DNA from: Lingula anatina
Taxonomy: Eukaryota > Brachiopoda > Lingulata > Lingulida > Lingulidae
Assembly: GCF_001039355.2 (NCBI RefSeq)
Contig: NW_019775385.1
Location: 324,087 to 388,086 of the forward strand
Direction: 5' to 3'
DNA length: 64,000 nucleotides
Within the stretch, counting starts at the first letter, position 1; each line of letters starts with the position of its first letter. A program made the position numbers and the translations under genes. Below the pieces are notes generated by a model that was not told the origin of the DNA, made no database searches, and worked only from the letters and a program-made list of their open reading frames with translations. Positions 12,801-25,600 of this stretch are shown here, piece after piece.

Positions 12801-15800
12801 GTTAATTGAGTAGTTAATTAATCAGCTTTCACAAATCCCGCACGTATCAGATGAGGTGGTCTTTGTTCAGGTACGCAGATTTGCATGACTCGCGATAACA
12901 TCTAATTGACGATATAAGCGCGAAGATTCTTATTGTCGACGGCTACAGTTGCACTGGCTTTCCAGATTTTAACGATCTTCTTAGCAAGTCAACCCATACT
13001 AACTATCGAATTTTTTGAAATTAGAATAGTGCAAAAGTTGCAATTCATCGAATTTTATGATTTACAAAAATTCAATTTGCAGAGAAATTAAAAAATCGAA
13101 AAGATCGCATTATCGAAAAGATCGAAGAATTACCGTAATCAAAGGTGAAGAAATAAACAAGGTAGCGTTTCGATATTTCAGTCCCTGGATTAACCGCAAT
13201 GACGACAGCAAACTCCACAGAATCGGTAGGAGTCGATCGCCCCGACGATACCTCCCAGAACAACACCCAAACGGACAAAAATACAGAGATGGCAACCATT
13301 CCATATTCCCAGAGCCCGGCAGAGTATCCTTGGGGCGCGTTGGAAGGAAAACCCGCAAATGAATCCAATGACGAAACCCAGGAAGGGACGACTAGAGAGG
13401 AGGACTCAACCAATCCCTATGCTGCTGTTTCGCCGCATGGCATGATGGATCCGTCGGGATCAGAGAGCAATACCAACATGGCGACCGAGTGGCCCTCGGA
13501 GGAGTTGCTCTCACTTGGCACAGTGGACGGTCTGGCAATGACACCTCTGCGCTGGCAGTGCAGTATAACCACCACTGGTAAAACGCACGGCTTTCACTTC
13601 AAGCTGTACTGTTATTGTGATGCATTATGCCACGTCTTCAATGATTGCTGCCTTGGTGTCTCTAACAGGTGCAACACCTCTACGGACGACAGGTCTACCC
13701 CGCTGCAAATGACAACGCGGCTCGACAATACATCTACCCCTGGTGACGCAGTTAACATCTCAGCTACTCACGTAGAGCAAAATGCCTCCAATAGTATCAA
13801 CTTCGATGTGAATAATGAAGGCGACTTCAATGTAAGCAGCAGAAAGAATAACACTGAAGTTGGAACAGATGTAAACCAAGCATCGCCTCGTAGTTTAAAT
13901 GCAAAACCGGCGTCGATTAGCCTCCCTCAGAAGAAAGCCCAGTCGCCATCTCTTGCGGACACCGCAAGTTCGATTGCGAATAAATTATCCTGCTACACAC
14001 CGGGGTTCATAAATAACATCCCCGAGGTTACCAAAGGTCCTGTATTACACATTGGACATTATTGGATGGTGGACCAGTGTCCACACGAGTGGACAGACGA
14101 TGTCGTTAGGGAGCTGTGCTCGGCCGCCTACACCAATATCAATACGCAGAGAGATGTGGCCATCAACCAACCTGTGACTGATGAGAGCACTTCGATTGCC
14201 TATAAAAACAGATTCTGCGCATTGTGCCACGGGGTGGAACTCGGTAAAAAGTGGGAATTATACGTTTCTTGTCGGTATACATCAGTTTTGAACCTTTTGG
14301 AATGCAGGTCATTCGACTGCGCTATCGAGAAAATACGCGAAAATGAATACAACTGCAATGGACATTTTAAACCTGATCTTAGCAGCAGAGCGCTGCTATG
14401 CTTTCCTGGCTTGACGGATGGTGAATACCCGGAATGTACCTATGACATTGTTGAAGGCCGCGTCACATGGTCCAACTATAAACACGACACACCTCTACAG
14501 AAGGCTTGCAAGGCTTACACAAACCCAGTACAGATTGCTTCAACCAAAATCTTGTATAAGAACTACCACTGCCTGCTGTGCTACAGTGGCTTGAAGCATT
14601 TTGGGTGCAGGGGTAAGGCATCGATATCGTTTGTATGTTCTTTATCATTTCTATTAAAAACATGTTAAGCTAAATCATATTTAAACTAGATACTTTTTGA
14701 CATTCAAAACGGCTACAATTTAAAAGTATGACTAGAAATTGTTAGAATATAGCTTAGCTTTTTATGTAAATTTGCAACTTGTTCCAAAACTTTTTTTCAC
14801 GTTTTTCCCAAAAATTTATTCATATTGAACGTGTATTTTCCTATAAGCAAGTATAAAAATCGGATTCGGTGTAACGTGACAGAAATTCCCCCATAGCAGA
14901 GAGTCCGCTTCCTACTCATTTGTACAGGTGAGCCTCGCTCTAGCTTTTGACCCACTTAGGTCAGACTAACCCTAACCATTATAACTATGAGGAGGGTGGA
15001 CTTCCTGTTACACGGACCCTCGGTTTCGTTACACCGGTTCCGGCTCCTTTTGTGCGATTCCCCATCAAGGAATAGATAAGTGCGCCGCCAGAATTTTTTT
15101 TTTATTTTGCACTTAAAACATTCATGGATATTTACCAATCTCATAATTTCTTATAAACATTCATTGCTCTGTTCAAATGTCACAGCCACGTGGACTAACG
15201 CTCTTTCAGTTACCGACATAATATCATAAAAAAACAACCTTTCAGTATGTTACATGCATTCAATTTAATATGAAAATATGTGTGAAGTTTATCCCATTTG
15301 ATAAAGATGATTGTTAACTGTGCTGACTATATTTCAGAAAATCCGGCAACAGATCCGACTGGGCAGTTTGCATTTGACGCCTTTTCTTTCAGCGCCTTCC
15401 TTTACACTGGCGCTATCGAAGAGAAACAAGAGTCAGACGGAACCCAGGTAAGCTCAGTGTCTGTACCTTAGCAACAGGTACCTGTATCTAGGCAGCAGGT
15501 CCCTGAATCTTGGCAACAGGTGCCTGTTTCTAGGCAACAGACGTATACGTTAATTTAACCATGACTTATGAATGGCTACACCGTACCATCTTTGCCTGAA
15601 CTTCAATGTGGCCGAATACTAGTGGAACTAAACGTGCAATCTCACACTGTACACGTTTGAATATTGCCGTGAAACGTGCTTCGAATCATATAGATAACAA
15701 TAAGGGTTATTAATACATGTAGTTAGGGAATTTTTGAGTACCATGACTTGCGAATATACTCCATTAACAAATAACAATACCCATAACGATGTCTTTGTAA

Positions 15801-16387
15801 TTCAGGACTTCGAAAGTGGTTTGATGTGTCCGCCTGGCTTCTTGGCGGATGGACAGACCTGTCAGCCCGTTCTCTACAACTTCACCCAAGCAAACTACCT
15901 ACTGATACTTGAGTTCGAACCCCTTGGCTGGTCGCCCTCCGATCCTTTCCAATGCCAGACCCTCCGACGAGAAATCGAGGTCAAGCCCTCTGGCACCGTG
16001 GCCCACCCCTCGCTGCAGTTGTGCGAAATCATGACCGACCCGGTTACTGGCAACGTCACAGTTATCCTTAAAACACCGGTGACTTTCATCGAAGTTCTGG
16101 CAGATTATGGGCAGGGTTTGAAAGAATTGGCGTGTATCCGGTCTTTCTATGAGGATGAGCTGAAGTCCAAAGAAATATCTCTACCAGAAGGAAGACTCCG
16201 CGTGCGCCGTACTTCACAGGACACAGAGCACTGCCCGCGCCGAGCTGATGAGGATGACGGCAAGGTAGATGGTGAGCGCAAACCAGAAAAACGACCAGCG
16301 CAAAAGAAAAGCCGTGCCTTGGTTATTGCCAGTGAAATCTTGTTGATCATGGCGATGTTCTTACTCTGTCGCGTGGTAATCTGGTAA
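6854..16387 (+). CDS. Cys-rich receptor-like protein with methuselah/adhesion-GPCR-type ectodomain, single C-terminal hydrophobic segment
   Basis: Proposed exons are 6854-6932, 13182-14612, 15338-15447 and 15806-16387. Phases agree (1, 1, 0) and junctions are GT..AG, giving 733 residues. Exon 1 encodes a signal peptide (MTKFGDGWWFLSVLAAMLVI). Exon 2 starts with a Thr/Ser/Asn-rich segment. A CDALCHVFNDCC motif follows, then two copies of the block ending YKNRFCALCHG and YKNYHCLLCYSG, which I recognise from large molluscan GPCR-like ectodomains. Exon 3 gives FDAFSFSAFLY. Exon 4 has CPPGFLADGQTC, typical of the region just before the 7TM bundle in this family. Here the chain instead runs through a charged stretch (PEKRPAQKKSR) into one hydrophobic segment, ALVIASEILLIMAMFLLC, and stops three to five residues later. 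It may be a single-pass or GPI-type surface protein, or a truncated receptor. The 6.2 kb first intron could hide another exon. Confidence 0.75.
7825..9990. repeat. Degenerate dispersed repeat in the first intron of the receptor-like gene
   Basis: Two clear copies lie at about 8755-8895 and 9795-9960. They share a stretch like CTTGATCTTTGCGAGTTTCG, then GGCATCCCA, CACTTTCAGTGG and CTCTTATTTCGTCATAA in the same order. A weaker third copy near 7885-8030 has 'cctatttcagcataaccctg'. A separate motif, ATAAGTACCGGTATA, recurs at 8450 and 8690. I do not recognise the family; a non-autonomous transposon is likely. Confidence 0.5.
10000..12130. other. Intron sequence, nothing recognised except poly-A
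   Basis: Part of the first intron of the receptor-like gene. It holds an A-rich tract at about 11511-11547 and a short direct repeat (ATGTTCATTTATTTCA) twice near 11285-11325. The 88-residue open frame at 10912-11178 has no recognisable motif. Confidence 0.5.
12130..12360 (-). mobile_element. Possible LINE endonuclease-domain relic
   Basis: On the minus strand, just below 12360, one frame reads PGDIELVGKIIIAGDFRNQ followed by SGY..DYEKMDYIK. This resembles the G-D-F-N-x-R-x-G...D-Y-I core of APE-type endonucleases in non-LTR retrotransposons, with the usual Asn changed. The similarity then fades and crosses a stop. The fragment is short, so this is tentative; it could belong to the same kind of element as the tail at 5.1-5.7 kb. 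Confidence 0.4.
14880..15000 (-). repeat. Dispersed repeat copy A
   Basis: The reverse complement of this intronic stretch contains GGTTAGGGTTAGT, then CACCTGTACAAATGAGTAGG and AGCGGACT. The same elements in the same order occur on the plus strand at about 19445-19530 (GGGGTTAGT, CACCTGTACAAAGTAATGGG, AACGGACTAACG). This suggests two old copies of one short transposable element in opposite orientation, on either side of the 3' end of the receptor-like gene. Confidence 0.5.
15466..15543. repeat. 21-22 base tandem repeat in the third intron
   Basis: Three and a half units of the form (C)TAGGCAACAGGTNCCTGNAT lie just after the donor of exon 3. Each unit contains CAGGNNCCTG, which is palindromic or nearly so (CAGGTACCTG, CAGGTCCCTG, CAGGTGCCTG), and a GGCAAC or GCAAC half-site. 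Function unknown. Confidence 0.8.
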
Positions 16388-16670
16388 TGGCACCGCGTAA
16401 CCAAATCAGCCCGTTGTTGTTACCAACTCTGCGCAACCAGACGCACGTGTAATCAACGCATTTTACTCAAGATCATTTTTGTATAATATTTTGTGGTTAT
16501 ATATTTTTTCTTCTTTGCCTTATGAAAAAAAAACGTAAGTTGTCTGGCAGACTGGCCGTGGCTGATCATCTCCATATACTTCCGTTGTTCATCATCGTTG
16601 TTTATGGTTAGTATGGACTCATAAAAAAAAACACAAAATGACGCGTTTCACTGTACGGTCCATGAAATAG

Positions 16671-17965
16671 CAGACTTTACGAAAGGCCAAAAAATCTGTC
16701 AGACATTCGGTCTGCCAAGCTTGAAAATTCTGTCAGACCGAAACAAAATCTGTCAGACCGAAGTAAAATAATAGAAATATGAACCATTATACATGTTTTC
16801 ATGTGTATTTTCTAAGGTTTTAAATCACTGACATTAAATCAAATATTACATTTTTGATATATATTTATTTGTAAAAAAGTAAAATAAGAAAAAAAAAATA
16901 GACAAAAAATTACTTGCATAACGAGTTTTTTTATTTAATGAAAAGAAAAAACATTGTGGAATGACACAAGGACTAAAAACAATACAAGTATGAAGAATGT
17001 GTAGCTAGTAATATCAAATGTATGTCCATAAAAACGTCCGTTTATCAGATAACCATTTCACACGTTGTTTTTGGCAATAACATATGCATTTTGAAACAGC
17101 ACAGTAAGGCGGTCTCTTTCATCCAATTGAAGCTTTGACAGGGACTGTCCAGTCCGAGTCTAAGTCCCTTCTTCACTTTATTTCTTTTTTATAAAAAGAA
17201 ACTCAAACGGTGAGCTTTTCTCAAGTTCATGTGCTCTTTCTCCAACTCGTGGTGAACGGTACATGCAAATACGTACATATGTTCCATACTTTAAGAACCC
17301 GTACTAAAGCTGTAACAGTTATGTTGCTATTGATCAAAATAAAAACTTTAGTACTCCTGACACTTGGCTCACACTATTTTCCTCTCCTACAGATCATAAG
17401 TCCGCCAGGGCCTACCCTCTTTCAAATTTTAGTAAACTTCCGTTTCTCTTCCTCACTTCGTTTTCATTTTTGCCACGCTTTGCACCAACGAAGTGTTTAA
17501 AGTTCAACAAAGTCATTTTCTAAACAAAAGGCTTATCCATGAGTACTGTGTACGACTGATAATGAATAAACAGAGGATCAAGTCTGTAAAAACGCAAATA
17601 GCACGAGAACGTGTGTTGCGGCCATTTTTAGGGGTATTACAAAAACGAAAACGAGACTGTACATTACATCATCCAGGAATCCCCCAACCTCAGCCAGTCA
17701 CAAAATAGTATTTGTAAGTGAAACTGAGGTTAATAAATTATGTATAATTAGCTGGGAACTCCCCGATATTTCCACCCCGTCTCTTTTCGAATGAAGTAAA
17801 ATATATCGTCCAGAAAAGAAACAACAAGGTATTCCTTATATTTACACATTTCCAGTCAGTTTGAAAACTCGCCGGACATAAGGTCCGACGATACAGGAAT
17901 TTTTATCGGACCGAGACGAAATTTGCCAGGCATGTCCGACGGTCCGACGCCTTTCGTAAAGTCTG
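16671..17965. mobile_element. Non-autonomous TIR DNA transposon, family uncertain (hAT-like ends)
   Basis: The two ends are inverted repeats: 17 bases, CAGACTTTACGAAAGGC, at 16671 and in reverse complement ending at 17965. Sub-terminal repeats follow: TCTGTCAGACCG appears twice at 16730-16760, and GTCCGAC/CGGTCCGA words repeat at 17875-17950. No intact transposase is seen; the open frames at 17210-17500 and 17493-17708 are unrecognised. The CAG start suggests hAT or Tc1-like ends, but no clean target duplication is visible. It lies about 280 bases after the stop of the receptor-like gene. Confidence 0.7.
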
Positions 17966-18662
17966 TTAATAAATAGCTCTTGCAGCCTACGGTGCTCTGT
18001 TCATCAGGTCTACCAAAGTGATAAGTGGGTTTCTCCTGGCAACCTTAGTGTGAATTCAAGCAGTCCAATTTATTTACAAGGAGCAGGTTGCGCGACTACT
18101 ATATCGCCTATACTTTGCACGAAATTAGTTGAGACTACTGAAAACCTAGTGCAATGAGTAAAGTGACACAGGACATCATATCACAAACCAATGTTTTTAT
18201 TCAACTAATTCTTGGTTAATGTTGCAGTCAAGTTCTTAAATGTCAGGAAACGTTTCATACATAAAAGGCGTGTTAACACCCCCGTTTCCTTGGGTGTGGT
18301 GTTCTCCGGTTGGCCGTAAAAGGATATCTTGTCCATCTCCCTGTTTAGGTATAATGTTGTCCAACGCTCGGAATGGTTCTCATGGAATAACCAAACCTTC
18401 TGGCAATTTGGCGGATCAACACTCCCTCCTATATATGTCAACCGATCGGCAAAGAAACGTATCTCACTCACTTAGGAGTCTCATATTAAAATGTAATTGG
18501 TGTTGGGGTATTCCAATGGTCACGCTAGGTAGGTCAGTGCTCTATTTCTCACATCCTCAATTTACACTGTGATCAGCTGCCTGGATGTTACGTTATAGTA
18601 GATTTAGGAATTGGGTACCCAAGTAGCAATGTACAAAACTGTGGTAGGTTTGACAGTTTTAT

Positions 18663-18738
18663 CAGGCCTACCCAACTACCAGACTCGGCACCGAATTCAG
18701 GATCATTCGGTGCCGAGTCTGATAGTTGGGTAGGCCTG
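18663..18738. repeat. Near-perfect 34-bp inverted repeat with 8-base loop
   Basis: Arm 18663-18696 (CAGGCCTACCCAACTACCAG...) pairs with 18705-18738, with one mismatch in 34 and the loop TCAGGATC. In a minus-strand transcript that mismatch becomes a G-U pair, so the RNA hairpin would be fully paired. Size and shape fit a microRNA-like hairpin or a tiny fold-back element. I do not recognise the sequence. Confidence 0.9.
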
Positions 18739-18739
18739 T

Positions 18740-21700
18740 TTATGAGAGGGAATATATTACATGTATCAAAATTACGTGACCCATGAAACCATGGGATTAT
18801 TTACAGAAATGCTAAATATATGCGTACAGGGAAAGGGTAAGCAAATGCACTGAAAATGTGAAATAAATGTTGTCATAGACAAATGTCTTAATTCTTTAAC
18901 ACCCCCACCCCAAAGAAACCATGATCAATTCCCCCTGTTATGCGTAAGTCTGCCTTTTAAAAATAATTCGCCACGTGTTTCAAAGTTTGTAAGAAGCTTC
19001 AAAATCATACTTCGTCGATTTTTACAATAAAACGGTGAAAAAGATATACGTGTGTCCGTTAGAACATTTGAAAATACGGGTGCGATGAGTTTTTTTTCAC
19101 AACTGTTCCAAATTGATTTATACACCCAGTTCCAATAAATGATGACGTACATGTATCTAGCTCACGCAGTGGTCATGGGGATCCAAGATGACGGAGTGAG
19201 TTGACTAGGAGGTCAGCTCATTAAACGATCTGGCCACACGTGACAACCTATAACCAATGTATAAGCAGCAAATTCATGAACAAGCAACAATACGTAGTAG
19301 ACTTCTATCCGCAAAGAACGCTCTGCGTGCCAGTGTGACAAGGATGGTAGCCCACTTAAAAGTCCCGCCCGGGTGTGACTGGAATGGTAGCCCAAGGAAT
19401 GGAAGTCCGGGCTCTACTCATATGATTATTGGGGTATAGGTCAGGGTAAGTCGGAGTATTGGGGTTAGTGTACAGGTAGAAGGAACGTCACCTGTACAAA
19501 GTAATGGGGAACGGACTAACGCCCCTTAAAAAGCAAAAGCGTGTGGGTGGGTGAATCAAAGAGTAGAAAGAGGCGCCATATTCAAAACGTGTTTCAATTA
19601 CAAAGCACTTATATGAATGAAAGAACATGAAAAACATGTTTTGACAAATTTAGATGTTTATAATATATCGAACCGCCTTACAGGCGATTCTGTTCATTCT
19701 TCCATGGTCTCTACACATTTTTGTCTTACTTATATATCGTATTAAGAGAAAGCGTCAATGTAAAACTTCCTGTATGAGAACACCTGTATGCTTTGAGAGA
19801 GAGAGAATTGTATACGGTTTCACTTTACCTAATAATGGTGACACACCCTCCAGGAATCATGAGCGGATTTGTGTCGAAATCACTTGTCTTGTAAATCAAG
19901 GTGACTTTGACCCCCAAAACTATAAATCATTGGGCTTACGTTAACTTATTTCCTTTTTATTTCCTTCACTGTGGTTTCATGTAATCCTTAGTGTCACTTG
20001 ACTGAATAAACAACGTCTTTTATGTTCCAATGCCGTGTGACACTGAGACAGGCTCCTCGTAGTGTCCTCGCTTTGAATTATAGGGTTTCAAGGTTGTATC
20101 TTTGTAAGTGAGGCCACCGCATTTACCTTTAAATCTACCTGGCGGCACACTAGCAAATCATTTATCTAATTAAAGTTTAATATTCATTCGTACATGTCAT
20201 TTTGAATGCACTTATCTGTGCGATTCGCAAATGATGATTTAATACGCACACACGAGGGGGGAGTACCAATGTCCTACTCATTTTTCTTTGGCAGTTTCAA
20301 AACAATTCAGTATAGAATGAGATGAAATGTACCGGACATGCACGGATTTGAAATATCTTTTGCAGTGGAGTATTTAAGACGGTCTTTCAGCACACGTACA
20401 GACCTTGAAATGTACGTAATACTAAAGATGTGTTTCCTCTCCCAGCTAGCTACTGTTATTAAATTCTGATGTTTTAACTCCATTCACGTCTCTTAACGGC
20501 TGCGTTTTACGCTTTTCAATTATTTATTGTACGAAAAAACCTAGTAAGCATCAAAAGAGAAGACTTTAAAAAATGCTGTTTATATTAAGGTATGAAAGTT
20601 GTCTATGTTATATTAAGTTCCAATTAAGCACTGCTATCTGCGGAAAACTGTAGTCCTGAGAAGTCCCGTGGACTTGAAGGCAGATAGACAGTCACAGTAG
20701 CATTTTTTCTGTATATACTAAAACGATTCACCGGCCCAAAGCCAGCATTCATACTAGATATGTTTTATGCAAAAGGGGGTTATAACCGCCATTGCATTAT
20801 ATTGTTACATCATAATTATATCCGCAACTGCTCTGAAACCTAAATTGTGTTAGCGAAGATTCATGCAGCAATAGGTACGAGAGGTGAACTCTTATAACCC
20901 ACTGTGATATGGTTTATTTATAAAAAAGGCATCCGGATTAACTTGATCTGCGGGTCAAAACTTTCTGTGTATTTCTGTTCTGACTTTACGCAGTGCGTTT
21001 AAGACCATTTTTCTAACTTGGCTATGACAGCAGTTCTACTGCATGATTGGTGAGATAATAGTGCTTGTAGCGTTGGAGTCATTCTGGCGGTCATCGCATA
21101 TAAGGCAGTGGTGTAATGCTAGTGATGCTGTGAGGGAATACTTCGAGAAATTAAAGGCCATTGGTGGATGAAAAACAAACTTTGTTTGAATGAAAGTATA
21201 AGACACGTGTCTAGCGTATATTGCGTGAAGGAAGCATGCAGTTTGGGTATGCCCTTGTCTCCTCTTTCGACTGAATTGTATACTATGATTTGTATTTTGT
21301 TTGTTTCTAATAGTTGAGCCCACTGCCTATATTATTTAACATCTCTGTTTTTCTCCTAGTCTCGAAGCTCCAAGTTCTTTGCAACTGGTAGTTGAAATCA
21401 TTTAAAAGACACGAGTTACAACACAACGATTTCTTATGCAAGCTAGAGCATTTATTGTATTCTGTCATAATAACAATAACAAGCAAATTAGAGAGCAAAA
21501 TCAATAAAATCTGAATAAATACAAATGAAAATTACTAATGGAAAGATACTCTCCATACAGATTCGCTACTAAAGAGATTATTAAAACCTACCCCACTTTT
21601 ATAAGTCAATAACGTTAAAGAAATTGATACCGATATCACTCTGAATAATCATTTAAAAGCAAATTTGACAAATAACTGTACCATGTGGTCCATTTGTCTT

Positions 21701-21754
21701 TTCTTAGTGGACGAACGTGCTTATTTATCATCCACAAAATGTTTAAATGTAAAA

Positions 21755-21797
<43 letters not shown>

Positions 21798-22250
21798 AAT
21801 AAAAGATAATCAATTGAAAATAACCAATAATAAAACAAACATTAGTTACCCAACTAAAAATAAATAGATTCATGCTTAATTAGATAAGGTAAAAAGAAAA
21901 CACATTGTATTTAACTTAAGATAGTAATAATGATAATAATAAATTAATTAATGAATGATGAAAACCAATTAATTAAATAAAATGAAATAAGTTGTGGAAA
22001 AATATACCATGGGCACCAATCATCGGAAACTACATAAATTACAAAATTCATGATTAAGCTCCCAAAATATTACATACACTATGTAAAAGCTACCTGCAGT
22101 TGTAATTATATCTTGTGTTTGATGCGAAAAAGAATGTGATGCACGCATATGCACAAGTGTAAACATGCGAAATTGTTCACTTACACGCAAGTAAAAGTTC
22201 ACATTTAGTAGTACTGGTATATTGCTTAAAGGTACACCTTTAAGCAAACG
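18740..22250. other. Intergenic region and 3' flank of LLTP-1
   Basis: No gene recognised. It contains repeat copy B (about 19445-19530, related to 14880-15000). An AAAT microsatellite lies at about 21751-21798. Near 21445-21525 the words GCATTTATTGTATTCTG and AATCAATAAAATCTGAATA resemble the 3' flanks of LLTP-2 (near 36550-36640) and LLTP-3 (near 57810-57900), so the duplicated block reaches at least this far, though it is more diverged here. Confidence 0.55.
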
Positions 22251-22253
22251 TGT

Positions 22254-22594
22254 TTAGCAACTGCCCGTTCTAGCAATGCGTTTTCTTTTAGAGCTTCCAA
22301 GCTTCCAAGACAGAGACGACGGACTCCATGTCCTTCTTTTCCCCCAGGTCCATCTCCACTTCTGATATGAAATAAATCAGATTGGAATGCGAAATGACTC
22401 AAAGTTAAATGAAAATGTAATAAAATTATACAAAATGAATCAAGACTAGCCTTAAAGGATTAGAAACTCTTCATTTTTTATTTTTTTTGGGGGGATCAGA
22501 TTTTTCTGAGATAGACATCGATTTTCCCATACTTTCAAATGGTCAATAAATCCGTTCTGAAATTCAAATTTGGTCGATTGTTTTTAGTGTGTGT

Positions 22595-22626
<32 letters not shown>

Positions 22627-25600
22627 TTGTAAAAATCCCTTTAGTCATACTATTAAGGAGGACAGGTACATCTTAAGGTTCATGTCGTCCGGTGGCCAGC
22701 ACAGATTTCAGACATATTGCAATGACCGCCTTTTTGATGGTCAAATGGAATTAAAATTTCATATATTTCTGTGTGTTGTTTACATTGTATTCATTGTGGA
22801 CATTTGAACCTCATATGAATAGTTGTTATCTCTTTAAGTTATCAGATTGATGTAAACCAGGGTAAAGCCAATGTGAGTGGAATTGGATTTGAATCGCACA
22901 TGTATGAAATAAAATCAAAGTACATATACATCAATTCACAACTTACCCAGAATCTCCAACTTTTAATCTTAAACTTAGTTCTAAGTTGATACCAAGCTTC
23001 AACGTTAATCTTCATGGGGTCGTAGCCGTGGTAGAACGAGAAACAAAGCCCCGGATAGAGCTTCCCCTCTCCTTCAACCAGGTAATTGAGGGTGACGCCG
23101 ATGTCAATCCCACCACGGGCCAGTGCCTGGAATCAACTTTGTGGAATCAAATATTGGAAAAAATACACTTGTAGATTTAGAATACCACGACTTTACAATC
23201 AACGTTTTGCTCAGATTTCAACAACAACCAGCGGTCGATGTCATGCTACACGATTCGCCTGTTTTTATAATTCTAGTCAATTAAAATGATTGAGCAATCT
23301 TTACTTGCACGTTTATTTCCCCAAACATCTACAATATTGCAGATGTTTGGAGAAATAACTGTATTGGCCTCTTTAAAATTTTAATGCATCTGTAAAATGA
23401 ACAAATATCACTTTTCAAAGTCTTATTCATCATAAACCATAATAATCATAATCGAAATCTCAATTATTTTATCATTTACACATATACATATACATGTTGC
23501 ATATACTTACAAGCAAATTAGCTGAGCCTCCACCAGAAATTCGGGCACTTGCTTTCAGAGTCATCGTCAGACAGTGAGAGCAGGGATCATATGATCGATC
23601 ACAAAAGCCTGCCTTGATACGAAAGTCCACCCTAGGAGCCAAGGTAATGGTAACGGAGATTTTAGCGACATAGATGAAAAAGCTGAACACGTTGATTGAT
23701 TTAGGTGACGGTTTGTAAACTGGGTAGTTTCTGTTCACCGAGCCAGATGTGTCTACGTTCACCACAGTCTTCCCGTAGACTTTGAGATAGACCCTTGTTC
23801 TAGTTTTGCTAGTTTTATAACGATAGGCTATTGCGGTTGCAAGTGTAAACCGTTTGGAGAAAACTTTGAGTTTGGCAATTGATTTGCCGTACACTTTACA
23901 GTATCTTCGTCTTCTATTTCTACCAGCAAAGACACCAGACTTGATGTAGATATTTGCTTTCGATGGGCCGTAACTGATGTGGGATAGGCAGTGCTTGTTT
24001 TCTGGGTATTTGTTGTTATCGCTTGAGAACTGCGAAGAACTTAACAATTCTGAATACCGTGAGCCGTAGGTACCCCAAGAACTGCAACTTACATGGTTAA
24101 CTCCTCTTTTAGTGCGCGTGGAATTCACCATCTCATAAGTCTCAATAAGATTACCAAAGGGCACACCTTTAAGTTGAAGATACTCCCTAATATCTGAAAA
24201 TACACACTCATATCTTACATCTGCCATAAGAAGTGCATTGAGAAGGATTCTGTCTACCTCTGTTCGACCTGAATTGGGCCATGCCTTGTTTTTGGTGTCC
24301 AGTACCTTTCTGTAAGCAAGTTCGCCTTTGATGGTGACCACAGCAGCTTCACGTAATTCACAGCTAGATGTTGGACGAGTCAACAGATCTACTAGCCATT
24401 GCTGAACCGACTCAACGTGGAAGTTTCTTCTCAGAGCGTGGATACAGCCTATCTCTATCTCTTCCGTCTGTCCTTCTTTTTTAGCAACTGCCAATACAAC
24501 TGGCGTTAGTCTGTTGTCTCCAAAGTTACCAATAGCCTCAAGAGCGTCACTGATTTGCTCCGTGTTGTTATTTTTGTCGCCTGATTGAAGATGGCGTCGA
24601 AGAAGATCCACCAATTCTGACCGGAAACCAGAGCTGGTAGTTTCCTTCGAGGCGAGGGAGCCGAGAGTAAGTATGACGTGACTCTGGGATGGATCGCCTT
24701 GAGAGGACAGCGTGTTCCATAGAGTCTTGACTGTGGTTAAGATGTGGTTTGTGGGTTTGGCAATAAAGGACAACTTCTGAACCAGTTCCTGCTTTTGGTC
24801 GGCAGAAAGAGGGTGATACTGGACCAAACTGGATAGTGTCTAAAATAAAGACTTGTGACTTTGTGATGTTTTTTAAGGTAAATTTCCGTAAAAGGTAAAA
24901 GCAGACCTTTGAAGATGGAGGATAGTTAAAACAAGTATAAAAACCATTCCAAAGTAATACATTTACATTAATAATTAGTATTCTATGCATTACCTTTTCG
25001 GCTTCTTTGCCGCCAGCGGTGATGTAAAGGTCCAAAATTTCTTTGCAAATTTCCCAATTTGTTGAACAATTGGCAACCATCTGAAATGGAGGGATGTATT
25101 TGTTAGCCGGTTTTACAATCAGCGCAGTTACATGCAGAATGTCTATATACCTAACCCATTTATGACTTTTTTAGTCATAAAATACATTCCGCGCTAGTCA
25201 AATCATCAATCCTAAAAGCAATTTATCAAAAATATATATACATGTTTCACAGCTTTTAAACGTTTTCAGAAACAGAAAGGAAAATGATGACACAAAAAAT
25301 TGCTGACCAGGGGATCAGCTTCATGTTCTGATGGTTCGGTATAACGCACCCATGACAAGTAGTCTCTTTATTAGACCACTGACGCTAATTTAAATAATAA
25401 TTGAGTCTTAATTAAAATGCCATCAGTGGTGTAAAATGATCTCTGTTGAGCAAGTTTCTTGATATTGAAGACAATAGTCTGATATTTTGATCAGGCTATA
25501 ACTATGTATGTCAAGTGATAACTAAACATGCTACATAAAGATTTTAAAATATTACTGAAGGCAAACCTCTTTTGTAGCTTGTATCAGTTGCTTAACCAGG

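Noticed and set aside
13072-13413. Minus-strand frames opposite the receptor exon
   Set aside because: Shadow frames of the plus-strand coding exon, which has the recognisable domains and matching splice phases.
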